Source: Pseudomonas sp. GM49 (GTDB lineage: Bacteria > Pseudomonadota > Gammaproteobacteria > Pseudomonadales > Pseudomonadaceae). Taken from it: a stretch of 53,402 nucleotides of DNA. A model generated the notes under the pieces. The model was not told where the DNA came from, ran no database searches, and saw nothing but the letters and a program-made list of their open reading frames with translations. The stretch covers positions 1 through 53,402 of the forward strand of contig NZ_AKJL01000163.1 of assembly GCF_000282355.1 (NCBI RefSeq), read 5' to 3'. A program made the position numbers and the translations under genes. Each line of letters begins with the position of its first letter. Within the stretch, counting starts at the first letter, position 1. Positions 19,378-31,296 of the stretch are shown here, one piece after another.

Positions 19378-19395
19378 CTGCATCGGAATCTGGAC

Positions 19396-19746
19396 TTAAG
19401 CCAGTTTTTCCTTGATGCGAGCTGCTTTACCCGACAGATCACGCAGGTAGTACAGCTTGGCTTTACGTACGTCACCGCGACGCTTGACAGCCATGCTGTC
19501 GATTTGCGGGGAGTAGGTCTGGAAAGTACGCTCTACGCCAACACCGTTGGAGATTTTACGAACGGTGAATGCACTGTTTACGCCGCGGTTACGCTTGGCG
19601 ATAACAACACCTTCGAACGCTTGCAGACGCGAACGGTCGCCTTCCTTCACTTTCACCTGAACGACAATGGTGTCGCCCGGGGCAAAGGGAGGGATCTCTT
19701 TGGTCATCTGCTCTGCTTCGAGTGCAAGGATGATTTTGTTAGTCAT
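19396..19746 (-). CDS. rplS: 50S ribosomal protein L19
   Basis: A 116-residue ribosomal protein at the 30S-50S interface. [18 protein letters not shown], then [16 protein letters not shown] and [11 protein letters not shown] are diagnostic. The C-terminus has [16 protein letters not shown] and GKAARIKEK. Last gene of the rpsP-rimM-trmD-rplS operon, 45 bp after trmD, and followed by a strong terminator. Confidence 0.98.
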   Translation of the reverse strand: MTNKIILALEAEQMTKEIPPFAPGDTIVVQVKVKEGDRSRLQAFEGVVIAKRNRGVNSAFTVRKISNGVGVERTFQTYSPQIDSMAVKRRGDVRKAKLYYLRDLSGKAARIKEKLA

Positions 19747-19791
19747 GCTGTGCTCCTAAGGTAAATCGTCTGATCTACCATCGATACGTTG

Positions 19792-20544
19792 TTAACTATC
19801 GTCCCGCTCGCGGATGTATTCCTCGAGCAGCTTCTTCTCTTCTCCAGAAAGCGAGCGGCTTTCCAGAAGATCGGCGCGTCGTTCAAAGGTCCGACCAAGG
19901 GACTGCTGTAAACGCCAACGCCGGATGTGCGCGTGATTGCCACTTAGCAATACGTCGGGAACACGCTGATCCGCATACACCTCCGGTCGGGTGTAGTGCG
20001 GGCAATCCAGCAAACCATCCGTAAAGGAATCCTCCTCGGCGGAGTCCGCATGCCCTAAAGCTCCAGGCAGCAGTCGTGTAACCGCATCGATCAGGACCAT
20101 CGCCGGCAGCTCGCCGCCAGACAGTACATAGTCACCAATCGACCACTCTTCATCGACATGAGCATCTATAAAACGCTCGTCAATGCCTTCATAGCGGCCG
20201 GCAATCAGGATCAATGCATCCAGATTCGCCAACTCGCGTACCGCCGACTGAGTCAGTTGACGGCCTTGGGGGGACAGGTAAATTACCTTCGCTCCCTCCC
20301 CGGCGGCTGCCTTGGCCTGAACCAGAGCATCTTCCAGGGGCTTGATCTTCATCACCATGCCCGGACCACCGCCAAACGGGCGATCGTCCACAGTGTGATG
20401 TCGATCCGTCGTGTAGTCTCGCGGATTCCAACAGGTGAGCTGCAAGAGCCCCTGTTTCACCGCACGACTGGTGATGCCGTAATCGCTGATGGCGGAGAAC
20501 ATCTCGGGAAACAGACTGATCACTTCTACGCGCAAATTAGCCAC
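19792..20544 (-). CDS. trmD: tRNA (guanine-N1)-methyltransferase TrmD
   Basis: A 250-residue SPOUT methyltransferase that makes m1G37 in tRNAs reading CNN and some GNN-type codons, preventing frameshifts. [11 protein letters not shown] opens the protein. The catalytic trefoil knot is seen in [20 protein letters not shown] and the [17 protein letters not shown] block. The start is GTG at 20544, two bases after the rimM stop, so translation is probably coupled. A longer ATG form to 20610 would overlap rimM by 64 bp and is not favoured. Confidence 0.96.
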   Translation of the reverse strand: MANLRVEVISLFPEMFSAISDYGITSRAVKQGLLQLTCWNPRDYTTDRHHTVDDRPFGGGPGMVMKIKPLEDALVQAKAAAGEGAKVIYLSPQGRQLTQSAVRELANLDALILIAGRYEGIDERFIDAHVDEEWSIGDYVLSGGELPAMVLIDAVTRLLPGALGHADSAEEDSFTDGLLDCPHYTRPEVYADQRVPDVLLSGNHAHIRRWRLQQSLGRTFERRADLLESRSLSGEEKKLLEEYIRERDDS

Positions 20545-20546
20545 GC

Positions 20547-21083
20547 TTAGAAATCCGCATCCCAATCCACCTTCATCTCGCCTGCGGCCAGGTCGACGGC
20601 CAACACGCATTGCTCCGTATAGGGCAACAGGCGTTCGCGATCATCCAGGCTGCCAGCGCAAGGTTTGACCACCATGACATCGTTCGAGCCGGTCTCCAGC
20701 AGGTGATCGATTTTCCCGAACAGTTGTCCGAGCGTGTCGATAACCTTGAGACCTTCCAGCTGGTACCAGTAGTACTCGCCGTCGGTAAGTTCAGGGAACA
20801 GGTTGCGCGGCACGCAGATCTCATAACCGGCCAGAAGACGAGCTTCTTCGCGATCATCGAGACCCTTGAGCTTTGCGACCAGGAACTTGTCATTCCCGCG
20901 TCCGCTGACCAGCTCTACCTGCTTTACATTACCCTCACGCTTGAGCGTCCAGGTTTTGTAGTCCAGCAGGTTTTTAATCGGATCAGTAAAGGAGTACACC
21001 TTCACTTCGCCGCGAACGCCGTGAACAGAATAAATCTTGCCGATAACGATCAAATCATCAGCAATGGCTGGCGTCGCGTTCAT
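20547..21083 (-). CDS. rimM: Ribosome maturation factor RimM
   Basis: A 178-residue 16S rRNA processing factor that binds S19 and helps 30S head maturation. The N-terminal RimM domain has [20 protein letters not shown], and the C-terminal PRC-barrel has [11 protein letters not shown] and [14 protein letters not shown]. It lies 5 bp after rpsP and 2 bp before trmD in the classic operon order. Confidence 0.97.
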   Translation of the reverse strand: MNATPAIADDLIVIGKIYSVHGVRGEVKVYSFTDPIKNLLDYKTWTLKREGNVKQVELVSGRGNDKFLVAKLKGLDDREEARLLAGYEICVPRNLFPELTDGEYYWYQLEGLKVIDTLGQLFGKIDHLLETGSNDVMVVKPCAGSLDDRERLLPYTEQCVLAVDLAAGEMKVDWDADF

Positions 21084-21088
21084 ATTGC

Positions 21089-21340
21089 TCAGGCCGCAGC
21101 CTTAGCAGATTCCTTCAACAACTGAGCAACGCGCTCAGAAGGTTGTGCACCAACGCTCAGCCAGTAGGCTACGCGCTCTTGGTTCACGGACAGACGAACT
21201 TCCTGACCACGGGCAACAGGGTTGAAGTAGCCAACCTGTTCCTTGTGCGAACCGTCGCGCGGGTTGCGGCTGTCGGTTACGGTCAAGTGGTAAAACGGGC
21301 GCTTTTTGGAGCCGCCAAGGGCAAGACGGATTGTTAGCAT
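21089..21340 (-). CDS. rpsP: 30S ribosomal protein S16
   Basis: An 83-residue ribosomal protein with the standard N-terminus [19 protein letters not shown], then [17 protein letters not shown] and [17 protein letters not shown]. It is the first gene of rpsP-rimM-trmD-rplS; the 250-bp gap to ffh must hold its promoter. Confidence 0.98.
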   Translation of the reverse strand: MLTIRLALGGSKKRPFYHLTVTDSRNPRDGSHKEQVGYFNPVARGQEVRLSVNQERVAYWLSVGAQPSERVAQLLKESAKAAA

Positions 21341-21488
21341 GTGAACATCGTTCCTGTAGTCGGTGCTGCAAATCTAAATGCACAGCGGGCATGGGTGCCC
21401 GAAAGGCCGCATATTCTAAGGAATATCCGGACTTTTGCAAATGACTTTTTCCGGCGCCTACCGGCCGCCGTGCAGATTTGCTATAGAG

Positions 21489-21583
21489 CCGTCGTTGAAA
21501 ACGGCCGGTCAGCTCCCGCCAAATGCGGGTTTGCTGGAGATCCCGCTTCCTTGCGGGGTCTGCGCCGGTGCGATGACCGGCGC
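21489..21583. other. Cluster of GC-rich hairpins between ffh and rpsP
   Basis: Reading on the minus strand after ffh there are GCGCCGGT/ACCGGCGC, then two CCCGC/GCGGG hairpins, then CCGT/ACGG. None ends in a clear T-run. They may attenuate or separate ffh and rpsP transcription. Confidence 0.4.
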
Positions 21584-21590
21584 GGATTCT

Positions 21591-22967
<1,377 letters not shown>

Positions 22968-23177
22968 TGCGCGATCCTTTCAGGCCCTGTGTAGACCGGG
23001 ATAATGGCGGCCCGGACCGGACTAAATGTGTGCTCGGCGAGCCTGCGGCGTGGGCAGGTCGCGGATTATAGCGAAGACTGTGGCTGGCGGACACCTCGCT
23101 GTCGGGTTGCGCGGTCTTTCGTGTGGTGTGGGTTCTATGCCAAACTCAGCGACTTTCGGGCTTGCCTAACAGGATTT

Positions 23178-23990
23178 ATGCTCCCCTTGTCACCCAGCTT
23201 GCTAACTACCCTCGCCGCCGCCTGCTTGTATGCCGCTGCGACCATTTACCAGGGCACTCGCCTGGCGTCCGGCGCCAAGGTCAACAAACGCCTGCTAGTC
23301 ATGCTCGGCGTGCTCGCCGTATTGGCCCACAGCGTCAGCCTGCTCACCCACCTGCTGACCCCGACCGGCCTGGCCCTGGACTTCTTCAGTGCCGCGAGCC
23401 TGATTGCCGTGGCGGTCATCGCGCTGACCCTGCTGGCCTGCTCGCGGATACCGGTAGAGAACCTGCTGGTCCTGCTGTTCCCGCTTGGGGCCTTGACCGT
23501 GATGCTGGCGCATTTTGCCCCCGCCGGCACGGTACAGGTCATCGATGAGGAGCCGGGCATCCTCGCCCACATACTGCTCTCGATCCTTGCCTACGGCATG
23601 TTCACCATCGCGGTGTTCCAGGCCTTGCTGCTGCTGGTTCAAGACCACCAACTCAAGCACAAGCACCCATCCGGGCTGATCAAGAACTTCCCGCCGCTGC
23701 AAACCATGGAAAGCCTGCTGTTTGGTTTCCTCTGGGCCGGCTGGACGCTGTTGTCGCTGTCGCTGATTTCCGGCTGGCTGTTCGTCGAAAACCTGTTCGC
23801 CCAGCACCTGGTGCACAAAACCCTGCTGGCCTGCCTGGCCTGGATCGTTTTCAGCGTGCTGCTTTGGGGCCGCAATCGCCTCGGCTGGCGCGGGCACAAG
23901 GCCATTCGCTGGACCCTGGCCGGCTTTTGCCTGCTGATGCTGGCGTATTTCGGCAGCAAACTGGTTCGTGAATACATCCTGCATATCTGA
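23178..23990 (+). CDS. ypjD: CcsA/CcmF-type inner-membrane protein (YpjD)
   Basis: A 270-residue polytopic membrane protein of the cytochrome c assembly superfamily, with about eight hydrophobic spans. Typical features are HSVSLLTHLL near span 2-3, HILLSILAYGMFTIAVFQAL in the middle and a late FLWAGWTLLSLSLISGW segment. These proteins are often named YpjD or CcsA-like; their exact substrate is not established. The ATG at 23178 follows AGGA; an in-frame extension to 23004 crosses the ffh promoter region and is not supported. It is 12 bp before the CorC/HlyC gene, so the two are probably one operon. Confidence 0.9.
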   Translation: MLPLSPSLLTTLAAACLYAAATIYQGTRLASGAKVNKRLLVMLGVLAVLAHSVSLLTHLLTPTGLALDFFSAASLIAVAVIALTLLACSRIPVENLLVLLFPLGALTVMLAHFAPAGTVQVIDEEPGILAHILLSILAYGMFTIAVFQALLLLVQDHQLKHKHPSGLIKNFPPLQTMESLLFGFLWAGWTLLSLSLISGWLFVENLFAQHLVHKTLLACLAWIVFSVLLWGRNRLGWRGHKAIRWTLAGFCLLMLAYFGSKLVREYILHI

Positions 23991-24002
23991 CGGGCGGCAT
24001 TA

Positions 24003-25235
24003 ATGGACGACTTGCCCATAGGGCCGATGCTCGCGGTAGTGACCCTGCTGATTTTATGGTCGGGGCTGTTTACCGCCATCGAAGCGGCGCACCAGTATTT
24101 GCTGGCCCAGCGCACCGCGACGCGTTCCAGCGACAAACCGGTGGCGAAACTCAGCTTCCCCCTGGCCAGCCTGATTTTTTGCAACACCCTCTGCCGCGCA
24201 CTCGTGGTGGTCATCAGCACCTTGCTGGCCATTTTCACCTGGACCGAAAACGGTCCGTGGGTCGCTTGCCTTGGGGCGGGCGCCATATTGCTGGTGTTTT
24301 CCGACTACTTGCCACGCGCCCTCGCCGTCCGCTATCCGGATGCGATCCTGGCCCAAGGCAACAATCTGCTGCGCGTGCCGCTGAAAATCATCTATCCCGC
24401 GGCATGGCTGCTCAACAGCATCAGTCAGTTGCTGATGCGACCGTTCGCCCGTAAAGCCAAAGTAGTGCAACGAAGTGAGGACGAAACACTGACGGAGCGG
24501 CAGGACACGCCGGAAACCGTAAGCCGCCCTCACCCGCTGTCAGGCATCCACGCGCTGGACAACATCACGGTCAATGACATCCTGGTACCGCGCAGTGATG
24601 TGGACGGCATCAATCTCGATGACTCCCTCGAAGAAATCATCGAACAATTGCGCCACAACAAACGCACTCGCCTGCCGGTGTTCCACAGTGATATCAACCA
24701 GGTCGAAGCCGTCCTCAACACCCGACACATCCTTCACTTGCTGCCTGATGCGAGCCTGACCAGGGAAGCGTTGCTGGCGGCCAGTCACGAGCCGTATTTC
24801 GTGCCGGAAAGTACCCCGTTGCAGCTGCAACTGCTCAACTTCCACAAGCAGCAGCGGCGCCTGGGCATGGTGGTCGACGAATACGGCGAAGTGCTGGGCA
24901 TCGTCACACTGGAAGACATTCTCGAAGAAATCGTCGGCGAGTTCGAAAGCCAGCACAGCCTGGACAACCCGCACATTCATCCCCAAGCCGACGGACGCCT
25001 GGTGATCGACGGCGCCGCGTCCATTCGCGAGCTGAACAAGAGCCTCGGCTGGCACCTGCCCAGCGATGGCCCGAAAACCCTGAACGGCCTGGTCACCGAG
25101 GCACTGGAAACCATTCCCGAAAGCGCGGTGTGCCTGAGGATCGGTCGGTATCGCCTGGAAATTCTCGAGACCGAAGACAACCGTGTCACGCGAGTATTGA
25201 TCTGGCAGACCAGCTCGATGCCTGTGGTTATCTAG
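24003..25235 (+). CDS. HlyC/CorC family protein (DUF21 + CBS pair + CorC_HlyC)
   Basis: A 410-residue membrane protein. An N-terminal DUF21 region (about 1-150) holds three to four spans. A CBS pair follows (about 185-310; VNDILVPRSDVDGINLDD, then LGMVVDEYGEVLGIVTLEDILEEIVGEF). A C-terminal CorC_HlyC domain ends the protein (about 325-405; GAASIRELNKSLGW, LNGLVTEALE). Relatives are linked to Mg2+/Co2+ efflux or resistance; hemolysin naming in this family is historical. It follows ypjD by 12 bp, a neighbourhood kept in many Pseudomonas. Confidence 0.92.
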   Translation: MDDLPIGPMLAVVTLLILWSGLFTAIEAAHQYLLAQRTATRSSDKPVAKLSFPLASLIFCNTLCRALVVVISTLLAIFTWTENGPWVACLGAGAILLVFSDYLPRALAVRYPDAILAQGNNLLRVPLKIIYPAAWLLNSISQLLMRPFARKAKVVQRSEDETLTERQDTPETVSRPHPLSGIHALDNITVNDILVPRSDVDGINLDDSLEEIIEQLRHNKRTRLPVFHSDINQVEAVLNTRHILHLLPDASLTREALLAASHEPYFVPESTPLQLQLLNFHKQQRRLGMVVDEYGEVLGIVTLEDILEEIVGEFESQHSLDNPHIHPQADGRLVIDGAASIRELNKSLGWHLPSDGPKTLNGLVTEALETIPESAVCLRIGRYRLEILETEDNRVTRVLIWQTSSMPVVI

Positions 25236-25251
25236 GATCGAGGTAATTGTC

Positions 25252-25281
25252 TGTGGCGAGGGAGCTTGCTCCCTTGCCACA
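25252..25281. repeat. Single REP-type palindrome
   Basis: TGTGGCGAGGGAGC and GCTCCCTTGCCACA pair around a 2-base centre, 16 bp after the CorC/HlyC stop. Confidence 0.8.
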
Positions 25282-25455
25282 AATGCCAGCCCCCAAGCCA
25301 CTTGTTTGATCGTTAGCCACCTTCCTATAATCGAACCGCTTACCCAAGCCCCGCCACACCCTGTGCCACCCGCACTCTGCGTTAAGCCCACATCCCTGGG
25401 TTCTCGACCATAATAATTCGCTCCACTGGAGCACATGACTGTCAGGGATAACCGC

Positions 25456-26772
25456 ATGACGACCAGCACGACTTACAGCGACTCTACACCTGCGCAACCG
25501 ACGAACTCCGCCACCCGCGTGGCCACCGCGAGCTTCATCGGTACCGCCATCGAGTTCTACGACTTCTACGTCTATGCCACCGCCGCTGCGCTGGTGATCG
25601 GCCCGGTGTTCTTTCCACAGACATCCGGCACCGCCCAGATGCTTTCGGCGTTTCTCACGTTCGGCATCGCCTTCCTTGCACGCCCCTTGGGTTCGGCCCT
25701 TTTCGGCCACTTCGGCGACCGTATCGGTCGCAAATCGACCCTGGTCGCCTCGCTACTGCTGATGGGCGTGTGCACCACGCTGATCGGCGTTCTGCCGGGT
25801 TACGACAGCATTGGCGCCTGGGCACCGATCCTGCTTTGCGTCCTGCGCTTCGGCCAAGGCCTGGGGTTGGGCGGCGAATGGGGTGGTGCGGCATTGCTGG
25901 CCACGGAAAACGCGCCGAAAGGCAAACGCGCGTGGTTCGGCATGTTCCCGCAGTTGGGTCCGTCCATTGGCTTTCTGGCGGCCAACGGCCTGTTCCTGAC
26001 ATTGGCCGTGGTGCTGGACGATGAACAATTCCGTTCATGGGGCTGGCGTATTCCATTCCTGCTCAGCGCCGCGCTGGTGTTGGTCGGCCTGTACGTGCGC
26101 CTCAAGCTGCATGAAACCCCGGTGTTCGCCAACGCCGTGGCGCGTCAGGAACGGGTGAAGATCCCGCTGTTCGAGCTGTTCGGCCAATACTGGGTGCCCG
26201 TATTGCTGGGAGCCGGCGCGATGGTCGTGTGCTACGCGCTGTTTTATATCTCCACCGTGTTTTCCCTGAGTTACGGCGTGACAACGCTTGGCTACAGCCG
26301 CGAAACCTTCCTCGGCCTGTTGTGCTTCGCCGTGCTGTTCATGGCGGCCGCCACCCCGCTGTCGGCCTGGGCCTGTGACCGTTATGGGCGTAAACCGGTG
26401 CTGATCGTCGGTGGCGTGTTGGCGATCCTGTCCGGTTTCCTGATGGAGCCGTTGCTGACTCAAGGCTCGACCTGGGGCGTGGCGCTATTCCTGGGCATCG
26501 AACTGTTCCTGATGGGCGTGACGTTTGCGCCCATGGGTGCGCTGCTGCCGGAGTTGTTCCCCACCCATGTGCGCTACACCGGCGCCTCGGCGGCCTACAA
26601 CCTGGGCGGTATCGTCGGCGCCTCCGCGGCGCCGTTCTTCGCACAGAAACTGGTGGCGATGGGTGGTTTGAGTTACGTCGGCGGGTATGTGTCCGGGGCG
26701 GCGGTGCTGAGTTTGATTGCAGTGCTGTGCCTGAAGGAAACGCGGCATAACGATTTGAATCAGGTTGCCTGA
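25456..26772 (+). CDS. MHS-family MFS transporter
   Basis: A 438-residue major facilitator of the metabolite:H+ symporter family (ShiA/ProP/KgtP relatives). The first span begins ATASFIGTAIEFYDFYVYATAA, a family hallmark. The 2-3 loop carries GDRIGRKSTLV, and the 8-9 loop ACDRYGRKPVL. Twelve spans can be traced. The substrate is likely an organic acid or osmolyte but cannot be told from sequence. The ATG at 25456 follows AGGGA; the upstream ATG at 25435 has a poorer site. It stands alone between REP elements. Confidence 0.9.
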   Translation: MTTSTTYSDSTPAQPTNSATRVATASFIGTAIEFYDFYVYATAAALVIGPVFFPQTSGTAQMLSAFLTFGIAFLARPLGSALFGHFGDRIGRKSTLVASLLLMGVCTTLIGVLPGYDSIGAWAPILLCVLRFGQGLGLGGEWGGAALLATENAPKGKRAWFGMFPQLGPSIGFLAANGLFLTLAVVLDDEQFRSWGWRIPFLLSAALVLVGLYVRLKLHETPVFANAVARQERVKIPLFELFGQYWVPVLLGAGAMVVCYALFYISTVFSLSYGVTTLGYSRETFLGLLCFAVLFMAAATPLSAWACDRYGRKPVLIVGGVLAILSGFLMEPLLTQGSTWGVALFLGIELFLMGVTFAPMGALLPELFPTHVRYTGASAAYNLGGIVGASAAPFFAQKLVAMGGLSYVGGYVSGAAVLSLIAVLCLKETRHNDLNQVA

Positions 26773-26779
26773 TAGACCG

Positions 26780-26886
26780 CTATCGCGGGCAAGCCACGCT
26801 CCCACAGGTCTTTTGTCGAACCACTATTTTGTGATCGACACTGATCCTGTGGGAGCGGGCTTGGTCCGGGCGGCGTTCCGACGAAG
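26780..26886. repeat. REP doublet with GGTCCGGGCGGCGTTCCGA variant
   Basis: An upstream unit CGCGGGCAAGCCACGCTCCC and a downstream unit GTGGGAGCGGGCTTGGTCCG face each other. The right end has the CCGGGCGGCGTTCCGACG variant instead of the usual GCCCGCGAAG. Part of its reverse complement is found inserted in the element at 45210-45326. Confidence 0.8.
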
Positions 26887-27017
26887 GGGCCCCCCCAGAC
26901 AAAATACCAACCACAACTTTTCCCCCACCCATTGTCACCTCGCTCTACGCGCATCGGCACATCCCCGCTATACTTCCCGGCTTTTCCTGAATAAATGCCA
27001 ATAGGGTCCCGCCGCGC

Positions 27018-29864
27018 ATGGATAAGACCTACCAGCCGCACGCCATTGAAACTTCCTGGTACAACACCTGGGAGTCAGAGAATTACTTCGCCCCGCAAGG
27101 CGCGGGCGAGTCCTACACCATCATGATCCCGCCGCCGAACGTCACCGGCAGCCTGCACATGGGTCACGGTTTCAACAACGCGATCATGGACGCCCTGATC
27201 CGTTTCCGCCGCATGCAGGGTCGCAACACCCTGTGGCAGCCGGGCACCGACCACGCCGGTATCGCCACGCAGATGCTGGTAGAGCGCCAGCTCGAAGCCA
27301 AGGGCCAGAGCCGCCACGACCTGGGCCGCGAAAAATTCCTCGAAAAAGTCTGGGAATGGAAGGATGAGTCCGGTGGCAACATCAGCCGCCAGATCCGCCG
27401 CCTCGGCTCGTCCGTCGACTGGAGCCGCGAGCGCTTCACCATGGACGACGGCCTCTCGGAAGCAGTAAAAGAAGCGTTCGTTCGTTTGCACGAAGACGGC
27501 CTGATCTACCGCGGCAAGCGCCTGGTCAACTGGGACACCAAGCTGCACACGGCGATTTCCGACCTTGAAGTGGAGAACCACGACGAGAAAGGTTTCCTGT
27601 GGAACCTGAAGTACCCGCTGGCCGATGGCGCCAAGACCGCTGAAGGCAACGATTTCCTGATCGTCGCGACCACTCGCCCGGAAACCATGCTCGGCGACTC
27701 CGCCGTTGCGGTGAACCCGAACGATGATCGCTACAAAGCCCTGATCGGCAAGTTTGTCGAGCTGCCGCTGGTTGGCCGCCGCATCCCGATCATCGCAGAC
27801 GATTACTGCGACCCTGAATTCGGCACCGGCTGTGTGAAAATCACCCCGGCCCACGATTTCAACGACTACGAAGTCGGCAAGCGCCACAACCTGCCGCTGC
27901 TGAATATCTTCGACAAGAACGCAACCGTTCTTCCAGCGTGCCAGGCGTTCAACCTCGACGGCACACTGAACGAGACCATCGACGGCAAGATCCCGGCCGA
28001 ATACGCCGGCCTGGACCGCTTCGAAGCGCGCAAGCAGATCGTGGCCGCGTTCGACGCTGCCGGTCTGTTGGTCAGCGTTGACGATCACGCTTTGAAAGTA
28101 CCGAAAGGCGACCGCTCCGGCACCGTCATCGAGCCGTGGCTGACCGACCAGTGGTACGTGTCCACCAAGCCTTTGGCCGAGCCTGCGATTGCTGCCGTTG
28201 AAGACGGCCGTATCCAGTTCGTGCCGAAACAGTACGAAAACATGTACTTCTCGTGGATGCGCGACATCCAGGACTGGTGCATCAGCCGTCAGCTGTGGTG
28301 GGGGCACCGGATTCCGGCCTGGTACGACGAGTCGGGCAAGGTCTATGTCGGTCGCGACGAAGCCGAAGTGCGGGCCAAGCATAACCTCGGCGCCGACGTG
28401 ACACTGCAACAGGACAATGACGTTCTCGACACCTGGTTCAGCTCGGGCCTGTGGACGTTCTCCACCCTCGGCTGGCCGGAGAAAACCGAATTCCTGAAGA
28501 AGTTCCATTCCACCGACGTCCTGGTAACCGGCTTCGACATCATTTTCTTCTGGGTTGCCCGGATGATCATGCTCACCATGCATTTGGTGAAAAACGAAGA
28601 CGGCACGCCGCAGGTCCCGTTCAAGACGGTGTACGTTCACGGTCTGGTGCGTGATGGCCAGGGTCAGAAGATGTCCAAGTCCAAGGGCAACGTCCTTGAT
28701 CCGCTGGACATCATCGACGGCATCGACCTGGAAACCCTGGTGCAGAAACGCACCTCGGGCCTGATGCAGCCGAAACTGGCGAAGAAGATCGAGAAGCAGA
28801 CCCGCGACGAGTTCGCCGAAGGCATCGCCAGCTATGGCACCGACGCCCTGCGCTTCACCTTCTGTTCGCTGGCGTCCACCGGTCGCGACATCAAGTTCGA
28901 CATGGGCCGCGTCGAAGGCTACCGCAACTTCTGCAACAAGATCTGGAACGCAGCGCGCTACGTGCTGGACAAGGGCGAAGACTGCGGCCAGAACGGTGAA
29001 GCCTATGAACTGTCCCTGGCTGATCGCTGGATCATTTCGCAGCTGCAACGTACCGAAGCCGAAGTGACCCGCCAGCTTGACCAGTTCCGTTTCGACCTGG
29101 CCGCACAAGCCCTGTACGAGTTCATCTGGAACCAGTATTGCGACTGGTACCTGGAACTGTCCAAGCCTGTGCTGTGGGACGAAAACGCACCGGTCGAGCG
29201 CCAGCGCGGCACCCGTCGCACCCTGGTTCGCGTACTGGAAGTCGCCCTGCGCCTGGCGCACCCGTTCATGCCGTTCATCACCGAAGAAATCTGGCAGCGC
29301 ATCGCGCCGCTGGCCGGTATCGAAGGCAAGACGATCATGCTGCAACCGTGGCCAGTGGCCAACGAAACACGCATCGATCAGGCCGCCGAAGACGACATCG
29401 AATGGCTCAAGGGCCTGATGCTCGGCACCCGTAACATCCGTGGCGAAATGAACATCGGCCCGGGCAAACCGCTGCCGCTGTTCCTGAAGAACGTCAGCGC
29501 CGAAGATCAGCGTCGCCTGACCGAAAACGAAGCCCTGCTGAAGAAACTGGCGCGCCTCGAATCGATCACCGTACTGGCTGCTGGCGAAGAAGCGCCTCTG
29601 TCCGCCACCGCACTGGTCGGCGAAATGGAAGTGCTGGTGCCGATGGCCGGTTTGATCGACAAAGGTGCGGAACTGGCGCGTCTGGACAAGGAAATCCAGC
29701 GTTTGCAAGGTGAAGTGCAACGAGTCGGCGGCAAGCTGTCCAACGCCGGCTTCGTCGACAAGGCGCCAGCCGAAGTCATCGAGAAAGAACGTGCCAAACT
29801 GGCCGAGGCCGAACAGGCCCTGGGCAAGCTGGCCGAGCAGCATGCGCGGATTGCCAGCCTGTAA
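27018..29864 (+). CDS. valS: Valyl-tRNA synthetase
   Basis: A 948-residue class I synthetase charging tRNA-Val, with an editing domain that clears threonine. The HIGH-type motif is GSLHMGHGF (about residues 43-51). The CP1 editing domain (about 190-340) contains [13 protein letters not shown]. The KMSKS loop is [14 protein letters not shown] (about 549-562). A C-terminal anticodon domain is followed by a coiled coil (about 880-945) rich in lysine, leucine and glutamate ([15 protein letters not shown]). Full length, monocistronic, and followed by a terminator. The long open frame on its opposite strand is a shadow. Confidence 0.98.
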   Translation: MDKTYQPHAIETSWYNTWESENYFAPQGAGESYTIMIPPPNVTGSLHMGHGFNNAIMDALIRFRRMQGRNTLWQPGTDHAGIATQMLVERQLEAKGQSRHDLGREKFLEKVWEWKDESGGNISRQIRRLGSSVDWSRERFTMDDGLSEAVKEAFVRLHEDGLIYRGKRLVNWDTKLHTAISDLEVENHDEKGFLWNLKYPLADGAKTAEGNDFLIVATTRPETMLGDSAVAVNPNDDRYKALIGKFVELPLVGRRIPIIADDYCDPEFGTGCVKITPAHDFNDYEVGKRHNLPLLNIFDKNATVLPACQAFNLDGTLNETIDGKIPAEYAGLDRFEARKQIVAAFDAAGLLVSVDDHALKVPKGDRSGTVIEPWLTDQWYVSTKPLAEPAIAAVEDGRIQFVPKQYENMYFSWMRDIQDWCISRQLWWGHRIPAWYDESGKVYVGRDEAEVRAKHNLGADVTLQQDNDVLDTWFSSGLWTFSTLGWPEKTEFLKKFHSTDVLVTGFDIIFFWVARMIMLTMHLVKNEDGTPQVPFKTVYVHGLVRDGQGQKMSKSKGNVLDPLDIIDGIDLETLVQKRTSGLMQPKLAKKIEKQTRDEFAEGIASYGTDALRFTFCSLASTGRDIKFDMGRVEGYRNFCNKIWNAARYVLDKGEDCGQNGEAYELSLADRWIISQLQRTEAEVTRQLDQFRFDLAAQALYEFIWNQYCDWYLELSKPVLWDENAPVERQRGTRRTLVRVLEVALRLAHPFMPFITEEIWQRIAPLAGIEGKTIMLQPWPVANETRIDQAAEDDIEWLKGLMLGTRNIRGEMNIGPGKPLPLFLKNVSAEDQRRLTENEALLKKLARLESITVLAAGEEAPLSATALVGEMEVLVPMAGLIDKGAELARLDKEIQRLQGEVQRVGGKLSNAGFVDKAPAEVIEKERAKLAEAEQALGKLAEQHARIASL

Positions 29865-29879
29865 CGGCAGATAGCAATG

Positions 29880-29911
29880 AAAAAGGGGGGCCCAAGTGGC
29901 CTCCCTTTTTT
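29880..29911 (+). terminator. Terminator of valS
   Basis: AAAAAGGGGGG pairs (one G-T) with CCTCCCTTTTT around a 10-base loop, 15 bp after the valS stop and ending in six T. Confidence 0.88.
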
Positions 29912-29946
29912 ATGCCTGCCACTTTCTTACATCTCATGAGCATCCC

Positions 29947-30038
29947 CTGTAGGAGCGAGCCTGCTCGCGATGGCGGTGTATCAATCAACGATGATGGCGA
30001 CTGACCCACCGCATTCGCGAGCAGGCTCGCTCCCACAT
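29947..30038. repeat. REPIN
   Basis: GTAGGAGCGAGCCTGCTCGC and its inverse GCGAGCAGGCTCGCTCCCAC flank about 45 bases, between valS and rlmF. Confidence 0.88.
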
Positions 30039-30109
30039 TTGGTCGGTGTTGCCCCACAGATGTGGGACAATGCCCCCCACTTTCAGCCATACCCGAATTG
30101 ACCACCGCC

Positions 30110-31141
30110 ATGACCGCCCCTCGCCCACCGAAACCTGCGCGCAAAAAGCCTTCACCCGCGACCCCGGCCAAAGCCGTGGAACCCCGCGAGAAGGCCAGCC
30201 TGCACCCGCGCAATCGCCATCAGGGTCGCTACGACTTTCCGACGCTGATCAAAAGCGCTCCGGAACTGAAGAAGTTCGTGATCATCAATCCGTACGGCAA
30301 GGAAAGCATCGACTTCGCCAGCCCCGAAGCCGTGAGGGTGTTCAACCGGGCGCTGCTCAAGTCGTTCTACGGCATCGCTCACTGGGACATTCCGGCCGAC
30401 TATCTGTGCCCGCCGGTGCCAGGTCGTGCCGATTACGTGCACTTCCTTGCCGACCTGCTGGCCAGTGGCAATGACGGTGTGATCCCCCGTGGTGCCGCCG
30501 TGAAGGTGCTGGACATCGGTATGGGCGCCAACTGCGTATATCCGCTGATCGGTTACAGTGATTACCGCTGGCATTTTCTCGGTTCCGATATCGATGCGAC
30601 CGCCATCGCCGCCGCCAAGGCAATCATTGCGTCCAACGGCTTGAACAAAGCCATTCAGGTGCGCCAACAGAGCAATCCCAAGCAGATCCTCACAGACCTG
30701 CTGGAAAGTGCCGAGTGTTTCGACCTGACGATGTGCAACCCGCCGTTCCACGCATCGCTGGACGAGGCCACACGGGGCAGCACGCGCAAATGGCGCGCCT
30801 TGGGTAAAGCCGATCCGAAACGCAAGCTGCCGGTGCTGAACTTCGGCGGACAAGCGGCGGAATTGTGGTGTGAGGGTGGGGAAGTGCGTTTCGTCACGCA
30901 ACTGGTCAGCGAGAGCGTGCAAGTGGCGCAACAAGTGCTGTGGTTCAGCACGCTGGTGTCAAAGGCGTCAAACCTGCCGGCGATCCAGACCGCCTTGAAA
31001 AAGGCCGGAGTGCTGGACAGTCAGGTGGTGGAAATGGGTCAGGGCCAGAAGCAGAGCCGCTTCGTCGCCTGGACTTTCCAGAGCAAAGCGCAGCAACAGA
31101 CCTGGCGTCAGGCACGATGGTCGAAGGCTACAACCGAGTAA
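30110..31141 (+). CDS. rlmF: 23S rRNA (adenine(1618)-N(6))-methyltransferase
   Basis: A 343-residue Rossmann-fold methyltransferase modifying A1618 of 23S rRNA. The SAM-binding site is in [18 protein letters not shown]. The catalytic NPPF motif in [12 protein letters not shown] marks N6-adenine methylation. The N-terminal tail (about 1-35) is lysine- and proline-rich, as in other Pseudomonas copies, followed by [13 protein letters not shown]. The ATG at 30110 was chosen; an in-frame ATG at 30062 lies inside the REPIN flank. No strong Shine-Dalgarno is seen at either. Confidence 0.94.
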   Translation: MTAPRPPKPARKKPSPATPAKAVEPREKASLHPRNRHQGRYDFPTLIKSAPELKKFVIINPYGKESIDFASPEAVRVFNRALLKSFYGIAHWDIPADYLCPPVPGRADYVHFLADLLASGNDGVIPRGAAVKVLDIGMGANCVYPLIGYSDYRWHFLGSDIDATAIAAAKAIIASNGLNKAIQVRQQSNPKQILTDLLESAECFDLTMCNPPFHASLDEATRGSTRKWRALGKADPKRKLPVLNFGGQAAELWCEGGEVRFVTQLVSESVQVAQQVLWFSTLVSKASNLPAIQTALKKAGVLDSQVVEMGQGQKQSRFVAWTFQSKAQQQTWRQARWSKATTE

Positions 31142-31155
31142 AAAGCCAGGCGCAC

Positions 31156-31194
31156 AAAAAAGCCGTGCCCGGATGACTCCTATACACGGCTTTT
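31156..31194. terminator. Terminator after rlmF, near-copy of the HU terminator
   Basis: AAAAGCCGTG pairs with CACGGCTTTT. The left arm and the loop start CCCGGAT match the terminator at 31986-32027, and the 8-base spacing to the following stop-like TTA is the same in both. Confidence 0.8.
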
Positions 31195-31202
31195 AACAAA
31201 CC

Positions 31203-31262
31203 TTAACGGTTAACAGTGACGCTCAGATCTGTAACCACCAACTGCCTGACAACTTTCCTGCA
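31203..31262 (-). pseudogene. Decayed 3' end of an HU-type gene (relic)
   Basis: In frame on the minus strand this stretch reads RKVVRQLVVTDLSVTVNR then stop, against KKVIKLVVAKGLTDAVNK then stop at the end of the intact HU gene at 32036-32317. By hand count about 39 of 60 bases agree without gaps, and the flanking terminator also matches. No start codon or N-terminal HU sequence remains, so it is a relic at most. Confidence 0.5.
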
Positions 31263-31296
31263 ACTTCGATAACAGGAAAGTTTAGATATCTTCGTT

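Noticed and set aside
27075..29843. A 922-codon open frame opposite valS
   Set aside because: It mirrors a full-length valyl-tRNA synthetase with all motifs; long antisense frames are expected in high-GC genes and its translation shows no family motif.
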